Shown piece after piece: positions 32,621 through 42,030 of a stretch of 64,000 nt of DNA (the stretch's first letter is position 1; each line of letters starts with the position of its first letter). A program made the translations under genes and the position numbers. The stretch is from Nitrospirota bacterium (GTDB lineage Bacteria > Nitrospirota > Nitrospiria > Nitrospirales > Nitrospiraceae). The stretch covers positions 1 through 64,000 of the forward strand of contig JAUSMA010000065.1 in the NCBI GenBank assembly GCA_030645475.1. Reading direction: 5' to 3'. The notes beneath the pieces were generated by a model. It was not told the origin of the DNA and ran no database searches. It saw nothing but the letters and a program-made list of their open reading frames with translations.

Positions 32621-34282
32621 ATGGCCCTTGAAGGGACGACCCGTTCTCATGCTCGCACGCGAGTATCTGGCCTGTCGCTGGTCTCATCGGCTAAGCCCTC
32701 ACGCGCCTGCTCAAGGATGCGAGGGGCCGCGCTCGGCTTCATCCTCAATGCGTCCTATTCTGGGTATATCAGAGGTACATCGAGGGCTATTTCGACAGGA
32801 ATCTCCGTCGCCTCTCGCGCGACCCCTTCACGCGGCTCTGCGCGCATGCGAGGGGCCACGATTACCTTTGCCAGCATCCTCCCGATAGCGGGGAAGAGCC
32901 GAGGCAGCGCCAGGATCACGGGAAGGGTTGCGACGGTGCATGCGGTGGCTCCTGCCTATGTCTCGTCACGTCTGCGTGGAGCCATACTGAGGTTTGGCTC
33001 GACGGTGTTCCTGGAGGGATCGAGCCGGTCAGTGACGAGGGCCTTGGCAACAGGCCTATCGGTGTCCTCTCGCGCGACCCCTTCACGCGGCTCTGCGCGC
33101 ATGCGAGGGGCCACGATTACCTTCCTATCCATCCTCCCGCTGACGGGTCGGAGTCGAAGTAGTGGGCGACTGACGGGGAGGATTGAGACGGTGCATGCCG
33201 TTGCTCCGAGTGGTGCGTCGTCGCGTCTGCTTGGGGCCATACTGAGGTCTGGGCCTACGGTTCATCTCACGGGAGTCAGCCGATCGGTCGCCAGAGTGCG
33301 CGGAACGGGGCTATCGGTTGCGTCTTCGGCTGCGTCCAGTCGGTCATGCGCTCGTCTCAGGGGAGCCGTCCTCTCAACCTCGCTCCCTGCGGTCATGTTC
33401 TATGGGTCGATCCGAGGCAGCGCCAGACTTATCGGTCGACTACGTACCATCCACGCGGCGGCGGCGATCTGTGGCATGTCTCGGGTGCGTGGGGCGACAC
33501 TGAGGTCTGGGTCCACCGCATTGCTTGCTGGATCCTGTGTGTCATCGGCACGGGTACGCGGAACAGGGATCTCCACTGCGTCATCGGCTGTCCCTTGTCG
33601 GTCGACATCAATCCTGTTATGCGCGACAGTCAGCTTCACGTTCCTTGCCCCGCTAGCTGGGAAGGTTAGAGGCCACACAAGACTGATCGGGTATCTGCGC
33701 ACTATTCACGCGGCGGAGAAGACTCGTGCGACCTCACGGGTTCTTGGGGCCACGCTGAGCTCAGGGTCTGTGCAGATCGCCGGAACCAGCCGAAGTGTGG
33801 CGCGTGTGGCTGGGGCCACCATCCGCGGGGCCTCCGCCATCGCCGGAGTCACTCGCGCAACGGGACGTAGTGTAGGGGCACTCCTACGAAGTCGGCTCCC
33901 ACTGATCGGCACGGTGTGTAGTCCAGCGCGTTTGCGTGGAGCCACAATTTCAAGTCGAACGCTGTTAGTCGGCATATCGAAGGGCCATGCACGAGTCCCA
34001 GGGGCTGCGCTCTTGAGCAAGGCCCCACTGGCCGGAACCGTGCGTGCCACGGCACGAATCGTAGGTGGGACCGTCTCGAACCGCTTACCGATGACGGGCA
34101 CCATCCGCTCTAGCTCTAGGACGCGGATGCTGTCGATCAAAGTCATCATGCCATTGGGTGGCACAGGACGCGGAAATCAACGGCTGTACGGGTCCATGGT
34201 GCGCGTGGTCGGGAATGGTCTGCTCATCACGGGGGAGACGTTGCACCAATCCAGCATTTCCGATGCAGGGTTAAGCCGATGA
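32621..34282 (+). CDS. Arg/Ser-rich repeat protein, 553 aa
   Basis: Built almost wholly from about 24 degenerate units of roughly 20-24 residues. A common unit reads LxGxSRSxARxRGAxxxx, for example SRSVARVRGTGLSV, SRGSARMRGATITF and TGRSRSSGRLTGRI. Units with HAV or HAA starts recur every fourth unit, so there is a higher-order repeat. It is very basic and almost free of acids until the C-terminus. No known family recognised. It may form a beta-solenoid in the tail, lying between fibre-type genes. No strong ribosome-binding site is seen before ATG 32621. Confidence 0.65.
   Translation: MALEGTTRSHARTRVSGLSLVSSAKPSRACSRMRGAALGFILNASYSGYIRGTSRAISTGISVASRATPSRGSARMRGATITFASILPIAGKSRGSARITGRVATVHAVAPAYVSSRLRGAILRFGSTVFLEGSSRSVTRALATGLSVSSRATPSRGSARMRGATITFLSILPLTGRSRSSGRLTGRIETVHAVAPSGASSRLLGAILRSGPTVHLTGVSRSVARVRGTGLSVASSAASSRSCARLRGAVLSTSLPAVMFYGSIRGSARLIGRLRTIHAAAAICGMSRVRGATLRSGSTALLAGSCVSSARVRGTGISTASSAVPCRSTSILLCATVSFTFLAPLAGKVRGHTRLIGYLRTIHAAEKTRATSRVLGATLSSGSVQIAGTSRSVARVAGATIRGASAIAGVTRATGRSVGALLRSRLPLIGTVCSPARLRGATISSRTLLVGISKGHARVPGAALLSKAPLAGTVRATARIVGGTVSNRLPMTGTIRSSSRTRMLSIKVIMPLGGTGRGNQRLYGSMVRVVGNGLLITGETLHQSSISDAGLSR
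32811..32868 (+). repeat. 58-bp direct repeat inside the repeat protein, copy 1
   Basis: These 58 bases are identical to 33066-33123, 255 bases away, a whole number of codons. They code for the unit with SRGSARMRGATITF. Flanking bases differ. Points to recent duplication or gene conversion. Confidence 0.85.
33066..33123 (+). repeat. 58-bp direct repeat inside the repeat protein, copy 2
   Basis: Second copy of the block at 32811-32868. The 255-bp distance is 85 codons, about four units, which equals the higher-order period seen in the protein. Confidence 0.85.
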
Positions 34283-34333
34283 CCAGTGATATAATTGCGA
34301 ATCAAGACAGAAGACGCGAATCCGCGTATAGTT

Positions 34334-34347
34334 ACTAACTGGTTAGT
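34334..34347 (+). promoter_or_regulatory. Palindromic operator site 5 (short spacer)
   Basis: ACTAAC-TG-GTTAGT, identical in core to site 4. TATAGT (34327-34332) lies directly upstream as a -10 candidate. It ends six bases before ATG 34354, with no ribosome-binding site between, so a short-leader transcript is possible. Confidence 0.65.
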
Positions 34348-34353
34348 GTAAGC

Positions 34354-34722
34354 ATGGCCAACAGACCGACCTATCAGATTGATGAACGCGAAACGCCGGA
34401 CTACTCGTTTACGTTGCGCGACAGTGCCGGGATTGTCGTTCCGGCCTCGCTGATCGACAGCGCCACGTTGACCGTGCAAGTGGTTCATACCGGTGCCATC
34501 GTGAACGCGCGCAGTGCGCAAAATGTGAAGAATGCCAACAATGTGACGATCTCCGAAGAGGGGAGAATCACCTGGTCCATGCAGCCTCTCGACGCGGCGA
34601 TAGCCGATGACACCAAGCTCATCGAAGTGCATCGTGCGCTGTTTCGATTCGTCTGGAACGGCACGCGAGAGAAGCCGTATGAAGTCGATTTCGAGATTCG
34701 GAATCTCAGCAAGATGCCGTGA
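34354..34722 (+). CDS. Baseplate/fibre upper-domain-like protein, 122 aa
   Basis: MANRPTYQIDERETPDYSFT, LRDSAGIVVPASLIDSATLT and a C-terminal RFVWNGTREKPYEVDFEI follow the beta-sandwich pattern of BppU-like N-terminal domains in phage fibres. It is directly below operator site 5. Role in tail inferred. Confidence 0.45.
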   Translation: MANRPTYQIDERETPDYSFTLRDSAGIVVPASLIDSATLTVQVVHTGAIVNARSAQNVKNANNVTISEEGRITWSMQPLDAAIADDTKLIEVHRALFRFVWNGTREKPYEVDFEIRNLSKMP

Positions 34723-34762
34723 CGTGCGAGAGAACATTGACCCCTTTATCGAGAGGTAAATT

Positions 34763-35062
34763 ATGGCGCTGACAGCAACTCGGGCGGGCGATGTGGTAAC
34801 CGTGACCCTGTTCGGACCGGGGTTTGTGTTACTCGACGATCACTATATTGATCAGGTGGAGTGGGACAATCCCACGACCGCCGCGCATCGGTTCGTCATC
34901 GCAGATGGCAACGATGGGAACTTTCTGCAAGGGCGTGTCAACGCGCAAACTATTGGGCAATTGATCAACTTCGATGTGAAGAGGGTCTGTTTGAAAGGCC
35001 TGAAAGTGCCGACGCTGGATTCCGGTACGCTCACGATCTATTTGGCAAAGAAGCCGAGATAA
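34763..35062 (+). CDS. Small beta-rich hypothetical protein, 99 aa
   Basis: ATRAGDVVTVTLFGPGFVLL and LDSGTLTIYLAKKPR suggest a single beta-barrel or sandwich. GAGAGGTAAATT precedes ATG 34763. It may be a small structural or decoration protein; no family recognised. Confidence 0.45.
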   Translation: MALTATRAGDVVTVTLFGPGFVLLDDHYIDQVEWDNPTTAAHRFVIADGNDGNFLQGRVNAQTIGQLINFDVKRVCLKGLKVPTLDSGTLTIYLAKKPR

Positions 35063-35083
35063 CGGGAACGATATCGAGGGACC

Positions 35084-36610
35084 ATGACGCTGATATTTGG
35101 GAAAGCTTTGGTGAAGGGGCCTCGTCACACTGATGCGAGAGATCACAACGTCTCTCTGACGCCGTCTCATACACGGACATCGGTTCACGTGCCTAGAGGG
35201 ATCACGCACAAGAGAATGCCTTCGCCTCACGAACCTGTGAGCCTGTTCAAATCTCTCCAATCGAATCTCGCGATGTGGTTTGGCCGTATCTTCAGCAAGT
35301 CTCACGTCAAGACCTATACGCGGTCAGATGGCACCATTGTGCGTGAGCATAACGATAAGCGCGCCAAGGCTGGGCCTGAGGAGAAGCATCCGCGTGGACC
35401 GGCCAAGGAGACCCCGAAGAAGGGGAGCAAGAAGGGCACGCAAGACGAGACGCCACGACCCGAGACCACCGAACAGCCGAAACCGCAGAAGGTCACGCCG
35501 GCTGAAGAGGGGCAGCTCGCGGCATGGATCGAACAGATCATGCAAGAGCCGGACATTAAAGCGGCGATGGAAGAAGTCGATGCCGGGACGCCAACCGACA
35601 GGCTCTACAAGATGGCGAGTGGCGAGTACCAGCCGGTGCGGGCGCGGTTGCATGAACGCATTGTCGCATCGCTCCTCAATCCACGAGCTGTACCGGAGGA
35701 GGGTCAGCGCCCGCATGCGGTGATTTTCATGGGCCGTCCAGCGTCAGGAAAGACGACGGCGCTCGGGCCTGCGGCCAAGGAGTTAGGGGTGGAGTTCACC
35801 ATCATCAACGCCGATGATGTGAAGGAGAAGCTGCCGGAATATAACAAGCGCAATGCCGGTGTGTTGCATGAAGAGTCCAGTGACATCGCGGAAGGGCAAT
35901 TGCTCCCACAGGCACTCGATGCCGGCCATCATCTCCTGCTCGATATGACTGGGGCCAATGTGGGCAAGGTCAGTCAGCTTGTCGAGACCTTCCACCAGTT
36001 AGGGTATGAAATCTCAGTGATGCTGGCGGATCTGCCGATCGAGAAGGCCTGTGCGCGTGCAGTAGATCGGTTCAGAAATCCTGACAATGGCCGGTTCGTC
36101 CCGCCACGGTACATCTTCGAGAATGTTGACCATAAGCCGGAAAAGACCTATGATGTGATGAAGCGCGATCCACGGGTGGCGCATTGGAGGAGGTATAACA
36201 ACGATGTTGAAGAAGGCGAACAAGCTGATCTTCGGGACCAAGGCCGAAAAGACGTTGCCGGGAACCCGTTCAACAAGAGCGGACCGTTCGACGCCATTGG
36301 GGCTCTCGCTCGACCAGAAGGTGTGCAATCGCTTCGAAGAGATGGAGGAGAGTCGGATGGATCGTATGCAGGTCGCACTCGACAATCATCTCAAGAAGTC
36401 CCGAATCGCGAACACCTCTCAGTAAGCCCCGTCATTCTGCGGGCCTACGAGCTTCGCGACACCCTCACTAAATCCATTCATTACTACGACATTGACCTCG
36501 CCTCTCCAGACCTATCGTCCGATGTGCGCGGGACGATCTTGGCGGGACGCCATCACCAGAGCACACGCCTGCATCAACTGAATGACCTGCTTGAGAAGGC
36601 GGAAGCATGA
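35084..36610 (+). CDS. Zeta-toxin/polynucleotide-kinase-like protein with N-terminal shared tag
   Basis: Residues 72-93 carry the shared tag (KSHVKTYTRSDGTIV and then REHNDKR), after an amphipathic stretch. A disordered Lys/Pro region follows, then a kinase domain with Walker A GRPASGKTT (near residue 212), IINADDVKE, and LLLDMTGAN, as in zeta-type kinases that act on sugar nucleotides or nucleic acids. From about 36204 to 36425 this frame looks like non-coding read-through because a second gene with better codon use occupies the other frame; the last 60 residues look coding again. GAGGGACC precedes ATG 35084. Confidence 0.62.
   Translation: MTLIFGKALVKGPRHTDARDHNVSLTPSHTRTSVHVPRGITHKRMPSPHEPVSLFKSLQSNLAMWFGRIFSKSHVKTYTRSDGTIVREHNDKRAKAGPEEKHPRGPAKETPKKGSKKGTQDETPRPETTEQPKPQKVTPAEEGQLAAWIEQIMQEPDIKAAMEEVDAGTPTDRLYKMASGEYQPVRARLHERIVASLLNPRAVPEEGQRPHAVIFMGRPASGKTTALGPAAKELGVEFTIINADDVKEKLPEYNKRNAGVLHEESSDIAEGQLLPQALDAGHHLLLDMTGANVGKVSQLVETFHQLGYEISVMLADLPIEKACARAVDRFRNPDNGRFVPPRYIFENVDHKPEKTYDVMKRDPRVAHWRRYNNDVEEGEQADLRDQGRKDVAGNPFNKSGPFDAIGALARPEGVQSLRRDGGESDGSYAGRTRQSSQEVPNREHLSVSPVILRAYELRDTLTKSIHYYDIDLASPDLSSDVRGTILAGRHHQSTRLHQLNDLLEKAEA
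36204..36425 (+). CDS. Overlapping small protein, 73 aa
   Basis: ATG 36204 has a strong GGAGGAGGT nine bases upstream. It reads MLKKANKLIFGTKAEKTLPG and ends LKKSRIANTSQ; codon choice (AAG, ATC, CTC, GCG) fits this phage better than the other frame. It lies fully inside the long zeta/kinase frame. Either a true nested gene, or the real end of that gene after a frameshift. Confidence 0.5.
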   Translation: MLKKANKLIFGTKAEKTLPGTRSTRADRSTPLGLSLDQKVCNRFEEMEESRMDRMQVALDNHLKKSRIANTSQ

Positions 36611-39600
36611 CTCTCGTGAAGCGTCTGCGACTCTTCTTCAAAACCAAGGTCTCTGGCTATCTGACGCGAGATGGACGGTGGGTCGATCTGCATTTCGATA
36701 AGCGTCCCACACGAAAACCCACGATCGCTCATGGTCCATCAGCAGTGCCGGCTGAATCGACCACCGACTCCGGACTGGCCGTGCCCCAGGAACGCTCGCA
36801 ACTCAACCTTTTGTCCGTGCTCGATCTTCCGTCGAGGAAGCGCAAACTGTTCAAGAAACCAGAGACCGCGTCCACACGTCCTGATACTGACATACCGGTT
36901 AGTCAGTCAGATGGGCCTGAGCAAGAGACCCAGGCCGCTGAAGACGCGAGCACGAGACTGGACTACGGACGTTCGTGGGATAAGGTGTCCAAGGCCCTAC
37001 CCAAGTTCGGTGCGCAAGAGACCTGGACGCCCAGTCAGCGGAAGAAGGCCAATGAGGCAGCGAAGGAGATCCTTGAATGCGTCGATGTGACGACGGGAAA
37101 AGATAACCGCCCACTGACAGCGAAGGAACAACGGAGCCGGTTAGAACGGCTGACGAAGTCGGACAAGGTCCCCAAGAATTGGCGGACCAAGTTGGCTGCC
37201 TATTCAGGTCAGGGTGGCATAGGGGACAGTCTGAACGAGTACTACACCCCTCCAAACGTCGCTGCAGCGATGTGGAACCTGCTCTCCAGGATGGGATTAC
37301 AGACGGGCCATGTGCTCGAACCCAGTGCGGGAACCGGCGTGTTCCAAGAAACCAAGCCGCATGGCGTGAAGATGACGGCGGTAGAGTGGGATAAGACGGC
37401 CTCCACGGTGAATGCGCTTCTGCACCCAGATGATGACGTAGTCCACTCGTCCCTTGAGGATTTCGTGACGGCGGACATGAAGAAGTATGACGCGGTGATC
37501 GGGAATGTCCCGTTCGGCGTGCGCGGCGCGATTGCGGTCAGCGACAAGCCGGAACTGTCTACGGCTGAACAATACTTTCTCGATACGGCACTGGATAAGA
37601 CCAAGGATGGGGGCGTGGTCAGCCTGATTGTGCCGCACGGGATTGCCACCAACCAAACCACACGGGTCTTTCGTCAACGCGTGATGGCCAAGGCCGAAAT
37701 TCTCGCGGTGCATCGCATGCCCAATACGGCCTTTGCCCATTCCGGAACGGGCGTGGTGACCGATATTCTCGTGTTGCGCAAACGTCCCCAAGAGGTGGCT
37801 GGCGCACTTGGGATACTGGAGAAGAAGGATCTGCAGGCACTTGGTGCATGGGACGGTCCGTGGATGGATGCGGCGATCCTCGACGATCCTGCGAGAGGGT
37901 TCCTCCATGGGACGGCACAAACCAATTGGCGCGGTGGGGTCGATGTGGGCGGGTCCATGGACGGCATCCCGTCGAAGATCGCGCAGACTCCCATTACCAG
38001 CCAACCGCTCTCGCTCTCGCTGGAGATGATTCAGCAACAAGTGCAGGATCGCCCAGATCTCCTCAAAAAAGCCAATTGGGCCGCGAAAAAGAACCCCTAT
38101 CCTGAGCTGGCGAATGGGACGACCAGACTGATCAACGGGGTTCTCTATGTACTCCAAGGTGAGCCGCGACGGTGGCATAAAGCGGATGAGATCGGTCCAG
38201 GTGTGCAATACACCAAGGACAGCAAAGAGGGCTTGGCGCTCGAATTGGGCCAGCGACTCAAATATATGGCCGATGGGTATGCGAGCGGATCGGACTTCTC
38301 GAAGCTGGATATCGCGGCCTTGCGTGGAGCCGTCCTGGGCTATGTGTCCGCGCACGGCAATCCATCGGGTGACACGGTGCTCGCGGAGATGGCTGCACGC
38401 GATCCTCGCTTCTATCCTCTTCTAGTTGCGGTCGACGCGGACGGACAGCCCTCCTCATTACTACGCGGAGAGATGAGTGGCCGGGCTCTGGGAGTGACGA
38501 ATACGAAAGACTTCGATGAGGTCATGCGGATCCTGTTGAACGGTGATGGCCGGAACGTGAGCCTCCAGGATATCGCGGTCAATTGGACTGGGGGCACTGA
38601 CTCAGACGAAGAGAACCATGAAGAGATCGTCAAGAAGCTCTATGGATCAGATCGATACGCCATGAATTTGGATGGCACGATGTGGGGCACGCGGGACGAT
38701 CTGCTCTCTGGAGATCTGTACCCCAAGCGCGATGCTATGTCGATCGCCATCTCCGCCATGCCGGACTCGCCGGTGCGTCACAAGCTGGAGCAACAACTCG
38801 CATGGCTGGATGACAGCCTGGCACCGAAGAGCATGGAAGAGTTTGAGGTCTCCTTGCGGTCTGGCTGGATGCCGCCTGAGATATTGGGAGAGTTTCTGAC
38901 CAGTAAGGCCTATGCCTATGGAGAAAAAAATAAGTCTGATATCCGCTACGTGGTGGACTTCAATGATGGCGTCTACAACATTACCAACGTAGGTCAAGGT
39001 CAGGGGTATCTGAACGGAATCTACCACGACTATCTGAATCGTTTGTCGATGAAGGAAAAAGAGTGGAATCAGATTGTCGATCTCGAGAAAGAGTTTCAGA
39101 CATGGCTGGCCACTAGTCCGCATCGATCCACGATCGAGGATCTGTATAATCGTCTCTATAACGGGTACCGTCCGAAACGGTACGGTATGCAAGAGGTGCC
39201 GTTGCCGGGATGGAATCCTGAACGTACGCTGAATGCCTATCAGCACCCAGCTCTACGTTGGGCGATCGAAGAAGGCAAGGGGATCATTTCCTACGATGTA
39301 GGCCTTGGCAAGACCCCAATGGCCATCGCGCTGGTCAAAGCCCTCAAATCGCAAGGAAAGGTGCAGCGACCGTTGATCGTGGTGCCGAAGTCGCTCACGG
39401 CGAATTGGGCGGCGGAGATTGAAGCCTTTGCACCCGGCAGCTCGGTCTTGATCATTGGGGAGACGCATACGCGAGACAAAGACGGCAAATTGAAGGCCCG
39501 AGCGGATAGTCCAGAGGATCGCCATAAGAAGTGGCATCAGATGATGCAGGGGTCCTATGACTACGTGCTGGTCACGGCTCCAGCCTTCGAAGAGATCGAT

Positions 39601-42030
39601 GTCGATCCCATCACCAAAGGCGAGTACGTCAATCAGGACTTCTGGGTCAAGCGCAGCAAGAAGCTGGACAAAGCCACCCCTCGGCATGTGCGGGAGATTC
39701 AGGAACGCTATCAACAAGCGATGGCCAATAAGGATTTCCAGAAGCGCACGAACGCCGTGTACTTTAACGACCTGGGCATCGACTGTCTCATCGGGGATGA
39801 ATTCCACGCCTACAAGAACCTGTTCGAAGCGCATAACCGCTTTGGAGAGAAGCCAAAATTCCTTGGGGGATCAGGCTTTGCCAAGCGATCCCTCGACATG
39901 CAGCACAAGTGTAAGTGGGTGCGTGATCACAACGGCAATCGTGGTGTGTTCGAACTGACCGCGACACCCACCAAGAACAGTCCGCTTGAAATCTATTCCA
40001 TGCTGAGCCACATCGCACCGGAGCTCTTCGAACAACGCGGGATTCGCAACCAGGAAGAGTTTATCGATCGCTACTGCGAGATCGAGAAGCGACAGATCCT
40101 CAATTCTCTTGGAGGGATTGAGGAGATGCCGGTCGTCACGGGGTTCAAGAATATGAACGAGCTCAGGACGATCATGGGACGCTACATCTACCGCAAGACC
40201 GCCGTGGACGTGGGTCTGCAAATTCCAGAGAAGGATGAGCACAGTCATTATGTCGCCATGACGCCTGAACAAGAGTCGGTGTACAGCGATTTGCGAGCCC
40301 TGGGCATGAATCAGAAGGCGAAGGACTCAGGTGAAGCCCATATCTTCTCGCTGATGGACAAGATGTCCAAAGCGTCGATGGACTTGAGCCTCCTCGATCC
40401 TGAAAAGTATGCCAAGGCTGACAGTCCGAAATATGCCTCAATCGTGAAGCATGTGAAGGAAGGCGTGGCCGAAGGTGGCCAGGTCATCTTTGCCGATCAG
40501 GTCGACGTGCATCAGAAGTTGAAAGCACAACTCATAAAGTCCGGTATTAAAGAGGATCAGATTGGCATCATCAACGCCCAGGTCTGCAAGGACTCGGCCA
40601 AGCGTCAAAACGTGGCGGATGATTTTGTCTCTGGCAAGCTCAAGGTGGTGATCGGGAACACGGCCACCATGGGCGAAGGAGTGAACCTGCAAAAGTTCAC
40701 CACGGATATTCACCATGCCGATCAGCCATGGGAACCGGCCTCGATTCAACAGCGGAATGGGCGCGGGATACGCCAGGGGAACAAGCTCAAGTCTGTCCGG
40801 GTGCATAACTACTTCGCCAAGAAGTCATTCGACGGATACCGATATCAGACGGTGGCCGGCAAGCGCGATTGGATGGACCAGCTCTGGCATGGAGCGGACC
40901 GTCTCGAAAACCTATCCGCCAAGGGTCTCAATATCAGCCGAGACGATTTCACGATCATGATGGCCGACGATCCCGATAAGGCCAGGGTCGAATTGGCGAA
41001 GAATAAGGACGCACAGCTTGAAAAGTACAAGGCCGTCAAACAGGATGAGGCGATCAGTAAATTCCGTATGCTCATGCACTTGAAGCGGAATCATGCTGCC
41101 TTGGAGAACAAGGAGACGAAGAGCGCGGCCATGTTGCACTACCGGGTGCAAAAGATGACGGACGAACTCAAGAGCGATGCGCATTTCCTGCATAAGGACC
41201 TCTTGAACGAGTCACGCCCGATCCTCATGACGAAGACCAGTCTGCCGATCTTCCAGGGCGGAATTTACGAGATGAGCGCCAAGGACGATGCGCCGGCCAA
41301 AATGGGCAAGCATGCCATGTGGCGGGTCACTGCCGTTGATCTGGACAAGCAGGAAGTCACGATGCGGCCGGTCGGACACATCTCGATCAGCGTGCATGCC
41401 AACGATGACTACACCTGTAAGGTCGACGAGTTGTCCACTGGGATGAAGATGGGCAAGGCGGTGACGCAACACGAAGAATTGAAGATGGCCATTGCGTCGA
41501 TGCGCCATCCTAGCGGGTTGGCCTCTTATCCAGAGGCGTTGATTGCAGACATGGAGCCAGAGATTCAGGAGCGGTTGCGGACCATGATGGCGGCTCCTAA
41601 AGAACAAGACTACTCCAAGCCGTATGGGGAACAACGCAAGGAACTGTGGACGATCAGCGCCAGTGGGACGATGCAGAAGTTATTCCCAGGCCATAAGGAA
41701 GATGCTGAGGCTGCCACCTTCATCCTACCCACCTCGAAGTATATGCCGAATCTGGTCAAGCGCGTCGTCGAAGAGAAAGACGATGCGCTTCGATATGGCG
41801 GTAGCTATGGAGGACGACGCAAGCATTCCAGCGCATCGAGCTATTATGCGAACGCCTTAAATGAGATTGTGGGATGGGAGAAAGCGCATGCCTTGGTCGT
41901 AGAGTACCGCAAGCAAGCCAAGCAGTCGCGTGAATCCGGCAAGGTGTTTACGCCACAGGATTTCAAGTCACAAATCGTGCTGTCCAAGGCGCGGGTGACG
42001 CTGAAATTCAAGGAGTCCGCCAATGGCTGA
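36607..42030 (+). CDS. Giant methylase-helicase, DarB-like polyvalent protein
   Basis: 1807 residues. The shared tag is at about 12-33 (KTKVSGYLTRDGRWV, then DLHFDKR). An N6-adenine methyltransferase domain has VLEPSAGTGVF (near 235) and GNVPFGV in place of NPPF (near 298). A SNF2-like helicase follows: DVGLGKTP (near 897), GDEFHAYKN (near 1064), and QRNGRGIRQGN (near 1382). This layout matches phage P1 DarB-type antirestriction proteins, which travel in the virion and protect DNA. Restriction protection here is inferred. It overlaps the kinase gene by ATGA and begins a row of same-strand genes. Confidence 0.8.
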   Translation: MTLVKRLRLFFKTKVSGYLTRDGRWVDLHFDKRPTRKPTIAHGPSAVPAESTTDSGLAVPQERSQLNLLSVLDLPSRKRKLFKKPETASTRPDTDIPVSQSDGPEQETQAAEDASTRLDYGRSWDKVSKALPKFGAQETWTPSQRKKANEAAKEILECVDVTTGKDNRPLTAKEQRSRLERLTKSDKVPKNWRTKLAAYSGQGGIGDSLNEYYTPPNVAAAMWNLLSRMGLQTGHVLEPSAGTGVFQETKPHGVKMTAVEWDKTASTVNALLHPDDDVVHSSLEDFVTADMKKYDAVIGNVPFGVRGAIAVSDKPELSTAEQYFLDTALDKTKDGGVVSLIVPHGIATNQTTRVFRQRVMAKAEILAVHRMPNTAFAHSGTGVVTDILVLRKRPQEVAGALGILEKKDLQALGAWDGPWMDAAILDDPARGFLHGTAQTNWRGGVDVGGSMDGIPSKIAQTPITSQPLSLSLEMIQQQVQDRPDLLKKANWAAKKNPYPELANGTTRLINGVLYVLQGEPRRWHKADEIGPGVQYTKDSKEGLALELGQRLKYMADGYASGSDFSKLDIAALRGAVLGYVSAHGNPSGDTVLAEMAARDPRFYPLLVAVDADGQPSSLLRGEMSGRALGVTNTKDFDEVMRILLNGDGRNVSLQDIAVNWTGGTDSDEENHEEIVKKLYGSDRYAMNLDGTMWGTRDDLLSGDLYPKRDAMSIAISAMPDSPVRHKLEQQLAWLDDSLAPKSMEEFEVSLRSGWMPPEILGEFLTSKAYAYGEKNKSDIRYVVDFNDGVYNITNVGQGQGYLNGIYHDYLNRLSMKEKEWNQIVDLEKEFQTWLATSPHRSTIEDLYNRLYNGYRPKRYGMQEVPLPGWNPERTLNAYQHPALRWAIEEGKGIISYDVGLGKTPMAIALVKALKSQGKVQRPLIVVPKSLTANWAAEIEAFAPGSSVLIIGETHTRDKDGKLKARADSPEDRHKKWHQMMQGSYDYVLVTAPAFEEIDVDPITKGEYVNQDFWVKRSKKLDKATPRHVREIQERYQQAMANKDFQKRTNAVYFNDLGIDCLIGDEFHAYKNLFEAHNRFGEKPKFLGGSGFAKRSLDMQHKCKWVRDHNGNRGVFELTATPTKNSPLEIYSMLSHIAPELFEQRGIRNQEEFIDRYCEIEKRQILNSLGGIEEMPVVTGFKNMNELRTIMGRYIYRKTAVDVGLQIPEKDEHSHYVAMTPEQESVYSDLRALGMNQKAKDSGEAHIFSLMDKMSKASMDLSLLDPEKYAKADSPKYASIVKHVKEGVAEGGQVIFADQVDVHQKLKAQLIKSGIKEDQIGIINAQVCKDSAKRQNVADDFVSGKLKVVIGNTATMGEGVNLQKFTTDIHHADQPWEPASIQQRNGRGIRQGNKLKSVRVHNYFAKKSFDGYRYQTVAGKRDWMDQLWHGADRLENLSAKGLNISRDDFTIMMADDPDKARVELAKNKDAQLEKYKAVKQDEAISKFRMLMHLKRNHAALENKETKSAAMLHYRVQKMTDELKSDAHFLHKDLLNESRPILMTKTSLPIFQGGIYEMSAKDDAPAKMGKHAMWRVTAVDLDKQEVTMRPVGHISISVHANDDYTCKVDELSTGMKMGKAVTQHEELKMAIASMRHPSGLASYPEALIADMEPEIQERLRTMMAAPKEQDYSKPYGEQRKELWTISASGTMQKLFPGHKEDAEAATFILPTSKYMPNLVKRVVEEKDDALRYGGSYGGRRKHSSASSYYANALNEIVGWEKAHALVVEYRKQAKQSRESGKVFTPQDFKSQIVLSKARVTLKFKESANG
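36886..36903 (+). promoter_or_regulatory. Palindrome-like site 6, inside the giant gene
   Basis: ACTGAC-ATACCG-GTTAGT lies within the coding region about 280 bases after its start, in a disordered linker. Same arm and spacer plan as sites 1, 2 and 9. It may be chance or an internal regulator; lower weight than the others. Confidence 0.35.

Noticed and set aside
37297..38355. Open frame of 352 codons on the minus strand opposite the methylase-helicase
   Set aside because: Shadow of a long GC-biased gene; no domain, no promoter and no neighbours on that strand.
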